Source: Anaerolineae bacterium
GTDB taxonomy: Bacteria; Chloroflexota; Anaerolineae; JAADDB01
DNA length: 7,500 nt
Direction of reading: 5' to 3'
Assembly: GCA_015489285.1 (NCBI GenBank)
Contig: WGAA01000121.1
Location: forward strand, 1-7,500
Shown one piece after another: positions 5,682-7,500 of this stretch. A model generated the notes under the pieces. That model worked only from the letters and a program-made list of their open reading frames with translations, did not search any database and was not told the DNA's origin. Numbering within the stretch: the stretch's first letter is position 1; every line of letters starts with the position of its first letter. The translations under genes and the position numbers were made by a program.

Positions 5682-6137
5682 ATGCCCAAACTCACGGTGT
5701 GGTACGTCAAGGCGTCGTTGGCATATCTGGTTCTGGGAGCGACTTTTGGCGCGCTTATCCTCTCCCATAAGGGTGTTCCCTGGGCTCCGTGGACGTGGCG
5801 GTTGTTTTCTTCCCACATGGACGTGACGTTGTTGGGGTGGGTGACGTTGCTCATCATGGGCATCGCCTACTGGATTCTGCCCCGATTCGGGGTTCGACGG
5901 GGGCGGGAACGCTGGGCCTGGGCCGCGTTTCTCCTCATGAACGGGGGGCTGGTGTTGGCGATCGCGGCCCCGTGGCTACCTCATACCCGGGTTCTCTTCC
6001 TGCTGGCCCGTCTGGGAGAGGCGGCTTCGGTTGGGGCGTTCGTTTTTCACGCCTGGCCCCGGGTGAAGCCCTTGATGGTAAGCACGGACACGTCCTCGCT
6101 TTCCGGGGGGCAGAGAAAGATGGGACGAAATCGATGA
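5682..6137 (+). CDS. Four-helix membrane protein, haem-copper-oxidase subunit I-like (paralogue B)
   Basis: A 151-residue relative of the preceding protein: both start MP, share LGWVT at 51-55 in the same register, an MNGG/VNGG turn, and WPRV(K/R)P near the end. Four helices are expected (about 8-28, 48-67, 79-97, 103-124). Aligned with A, H45 occupies the first position of the H-x-H pair (Tyr in A), while the second is D47 (His in A), and Y63 replaces H63. A polar tail of about 20 residues after WPRVKP is unique to B. The AGGAGG ribosome-binding site (5671-5676) overlaps the TAG of gene A, and 9 nt separate the genes, so translation is probably coupled and the products may act together, perhaps as a heterodimer. 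No convincing terminator follows; the hairpin at 6245-6283 is the nearest candidate. Function unproven. Confidence 0.85.
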   Translation: MPKLTVWYVKASLAYLVLGATFGALILSHKGVPWAPWTWRLFSSHMDVTLLGWVTLLIMGIAYWILPRFGVRRGRERWAWAAFLLMNGGLVLAIAAPWLPHTRVLFLLARLGEAASVGAFVFHAWPRVKPLMVSTDTSSLSGGQRKMGRNR

Positions 6138-6288
6138 AAAAAAGCGCCTTCGGTGAAACCATTCTACCCCTTCCTGCGTAGAAGAGTAGTGCGAACGACA
6201 GTTCAGAAGGGCAAAGGACCTTCACAGGTAATATCTCACCGAATGGACGTGGTGCAACCCGGGAGTTGCGCCAACCCCCGTCCGAGAT
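6138..6288 (+). other. Non-coding stretch before the rRNA promoters, with one long hairpin
   Basis: I see no gene here. The notable element is an imperfect hairpin at 6245-6283: GGACG (6245-6249) with CGTCC (6279-6283) outside, and GGTGCAAC (6251-6258) with GTTGCGCC (6265-6272, one G-T pair) inside. Only GAGATTT follows, so it would be a poor terminator, but it is the only candidate end for the membrane-protein transcript and lies 6 bp before the -35 of rRNA promoter P1. The A-rich run at 6137-6144 just after the stop of paralogue B has no stem attached. Confidence 0.4.
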
Positions 6289-6317
6289 TTGGCACATTCG
6301 TCCCACGTGCGTATAAT
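6289..6317 (+). promoter_or_regulatory. rRNA operon promoter P1
   Basis: TTGGCA (6289-6294), 17-bp spacer, TATAAT (6312-6317): one mismatch from full consensus. Predicted start near 6324, about 490 nt upstream of the mature 16S end. The discriminator is C-rich (CTGCCC), typical of growth-rate-controlled rRNA promoters. Confidence 0.85.
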
Positions 6318-6477
6318 CTGCCCTTGCGCCTACGGAGCGCTTCACCGACGGTCAACGGGCTGCGTCACGGTGCCCTTCCCAAGAGAGGCCGAAGAGAAAA
6401 GAGAGGGCCTAGCAAGGGGCCGGACGGGTCAGGTTGCGGGTGAAGTGGCGAGGCGTAGGCGAAAAGCATAGGACGAT

Positions 6478-6506
6478 TTGACAGGTGAACCGCTCCCGAG
6501 TATAAT
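6478..6506 (+). promoter_or_regulatory. rRNA operon promoter P2 (perfect sigma70 consensus)
   Basis: TTGACA (6478-6483), 17-bp spacer, TATAAT (6501-6506): both hexamers and the spacing are ideal. A GGGGGCG discriminator follows, as expected for stringently controlled rRNA promoters. The -35 lies within GATTTGACAGG (6475-6485), repeated exactly at P3. The predicted start is near 6513, exactly at the base of a hairpin (6513-6518 with 6525-6530), so the transcript would begin with a folded 5' end. Confidence 0.92.
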
Positions 6507-6553
6507 GGGGGCGAGCCTTGAGAGAGGCTCCTTTAAAACTCGAAGAGACCGGA

Positions 6554-6610
6554 GGCGGAAGCGAGCCAGAGAAGAACATCGGCAGTATGAAGGATGTGGC
6601 AGCTTCCGCC
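6554..6610 (+). other. Long imperfect hairpin in the P2 transcript, competitor of the downstream terminator
   Basis: GGCGGAAGC (6554-6562) pairs perfectly with GCTTCCGCC (6602-6610). Inside are GCCA (6565-6568) with TGGC (6597-6600) and CATC (6577-6580) with GATG (6593-6596), with purine-rich unpaired bases. The right arm shares 6605-6610 with the left arm of the terminator at 6605-6634, so both cannot form. This is the layout of an antiterminator/terminator pair, or of a small structured RNA. No match to a known riboswitch or RNA family is recognised. Confidence 0.5.
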
Positions 6611-6634
6611 GCGAGTGAGCGGCGGATTTTTATT
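6605..6634 (+). terminator. Intrinsic terminator between rRNA promoters P2 and P3
   Basis: TCCGCCGC (6605-6612), loop GAGTGA, GCGGCGGA (6618 is the last loop base; right arm 6619-6626), then TTTTTATT (6627-6634). An 8-bp GC-rich stem followed by five T residues is a normal rho-independent terminator. It would stop P2 transcripts at about 120 nt unless antiterminated, before the P3 promoter. Confidence 0.75.
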
Positions 6635-6660
6635 GCTCGCTTCACCTCGAACGGTCGGAT

Positions 6661-6689
6661 TTGACAGGAAGGGCGGGGTGTGATAAACT
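6661..6689 (+). promoter_or_regulatory. rRNA operon promoter P3
   Basis: A perfect TTGACA (6661-6666), 17-bp spacer and TAAACT (6684-6689), helped by TG at 6681-6682 (extended -10). The discriminator CCCCGC is GC-rich. Predicted start near 6696, giving a leader of about 119 nt before 16S. It is the promoter closest to the gene and not separated from it by any terminator. Confidence 0.8.
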
Positions 6690-6695
6690 CCCCGC

Positions 6696-6814
6696 TTGCC
6701 TGAAGCGGTGCGGAGGGCACCTTAACAACTGAAGAGTGACAGGGAGGTTCTGGTTGTAAGGACCAGGGCCCCCGGCGGTAGCTTGAGTTTTGAAAAGCTA
6801 AGAGCAAACTCTTC
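6696..6814 (+). other. 16S rRNA leader (pre-rRNA 5' spacer) with boxA-like segment
   Basis: This stretch lies between P3 and the mature 16S end. It contains several competing stems: CCTTA-CAAC (6720-6729, one bulge) with GTTGTAAGG (6753-6761), TAGCTT (6779-6784) with AAGCTA (6795-6800), and GAGTTT (6785-6790) with AAACTC (6806-6811); the last two interlock. The segment TTTTGAAAAGCTAA (6788-6801) resembles boxA antitermination sequences, which in other bacteria lie here and recruit NusB/S10. The processing stem partner would lie after 16S, outside the window. Confidence 0.55.

Positions 6815-7500
<686 letters not shown>

Noticed and set aside
5031..5816. 261-codon open frame on the minus strand
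   Set aside because: Antisense to the two membrane-protein genes and crosses the promoter region of the small-protein gene; low-complexity Pro/Arg/Gly composition, no recognisable domain.

Overview
The window looks like chromosomal DNA of a GC-rich, probably thermophilic member of the Chloroflexota, most likely near Anaerolineae/Thermoflexia. The main evidence is the first ~690 nt of a 16S rRNA gene. Its short V3 arm, its GC-rich helices and its block around 7190-7320 resemble that group from memory; no alignment was run. The proteins fit a heterotroph of that kind. Nothing points to a phage, plasmid, transposon or CRISPR array.

Left part (1-3910): the 3' three-quarters of mutL (mismatch-repair endonuclease) runs rightward and meets, tail to tail with a 5-bp gap, a leftward zinc alcohol dehydrogenase gene. 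That gene is divergent from gdhA (hexameric glutamate dehydrogenase), which ends in a strong intrinsic terminator. The 232-bp adh/gdhA gap holds two back-to-back promoters, each with a TGAC-N4-GTCA palindrome next to its -35.

Middle (3911-6137): a single-domain universal stress protein gene has a TGAT-N4-ATCA palindrome placed the same way before its promoter. It converges on a small leftward gene of unknown function, with four potential hairpins in the gap. Next come two translationally linked genes for four-helix membrane proteins. They are tandem paralogues that resemble the His-bearing helices of haem-copper-oxidase subunit I-like proteins.

Right part (6138-7500): about 680 bp without a protein gene forms the control region of a ribosomal RNA operon. 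It has three well-formed sigma70-type promoters (P1-P3) and a terminator between P2 and P3 that can be opposed by an alternative upstream stem. A leader follows, then the 5' part of the 16S rRNA gene, cut by the window end.

No complete new system is evident. The observations most worth following are the three similarly placed CRP/FNR-type boxes (adh, gdhA, uspA), which suggest one regulator linking redox/nitrogen metabolism and stress, the attenuator-like structure in the rRNA control region, and the membrane paralogue pair with complementary loss of histidines.
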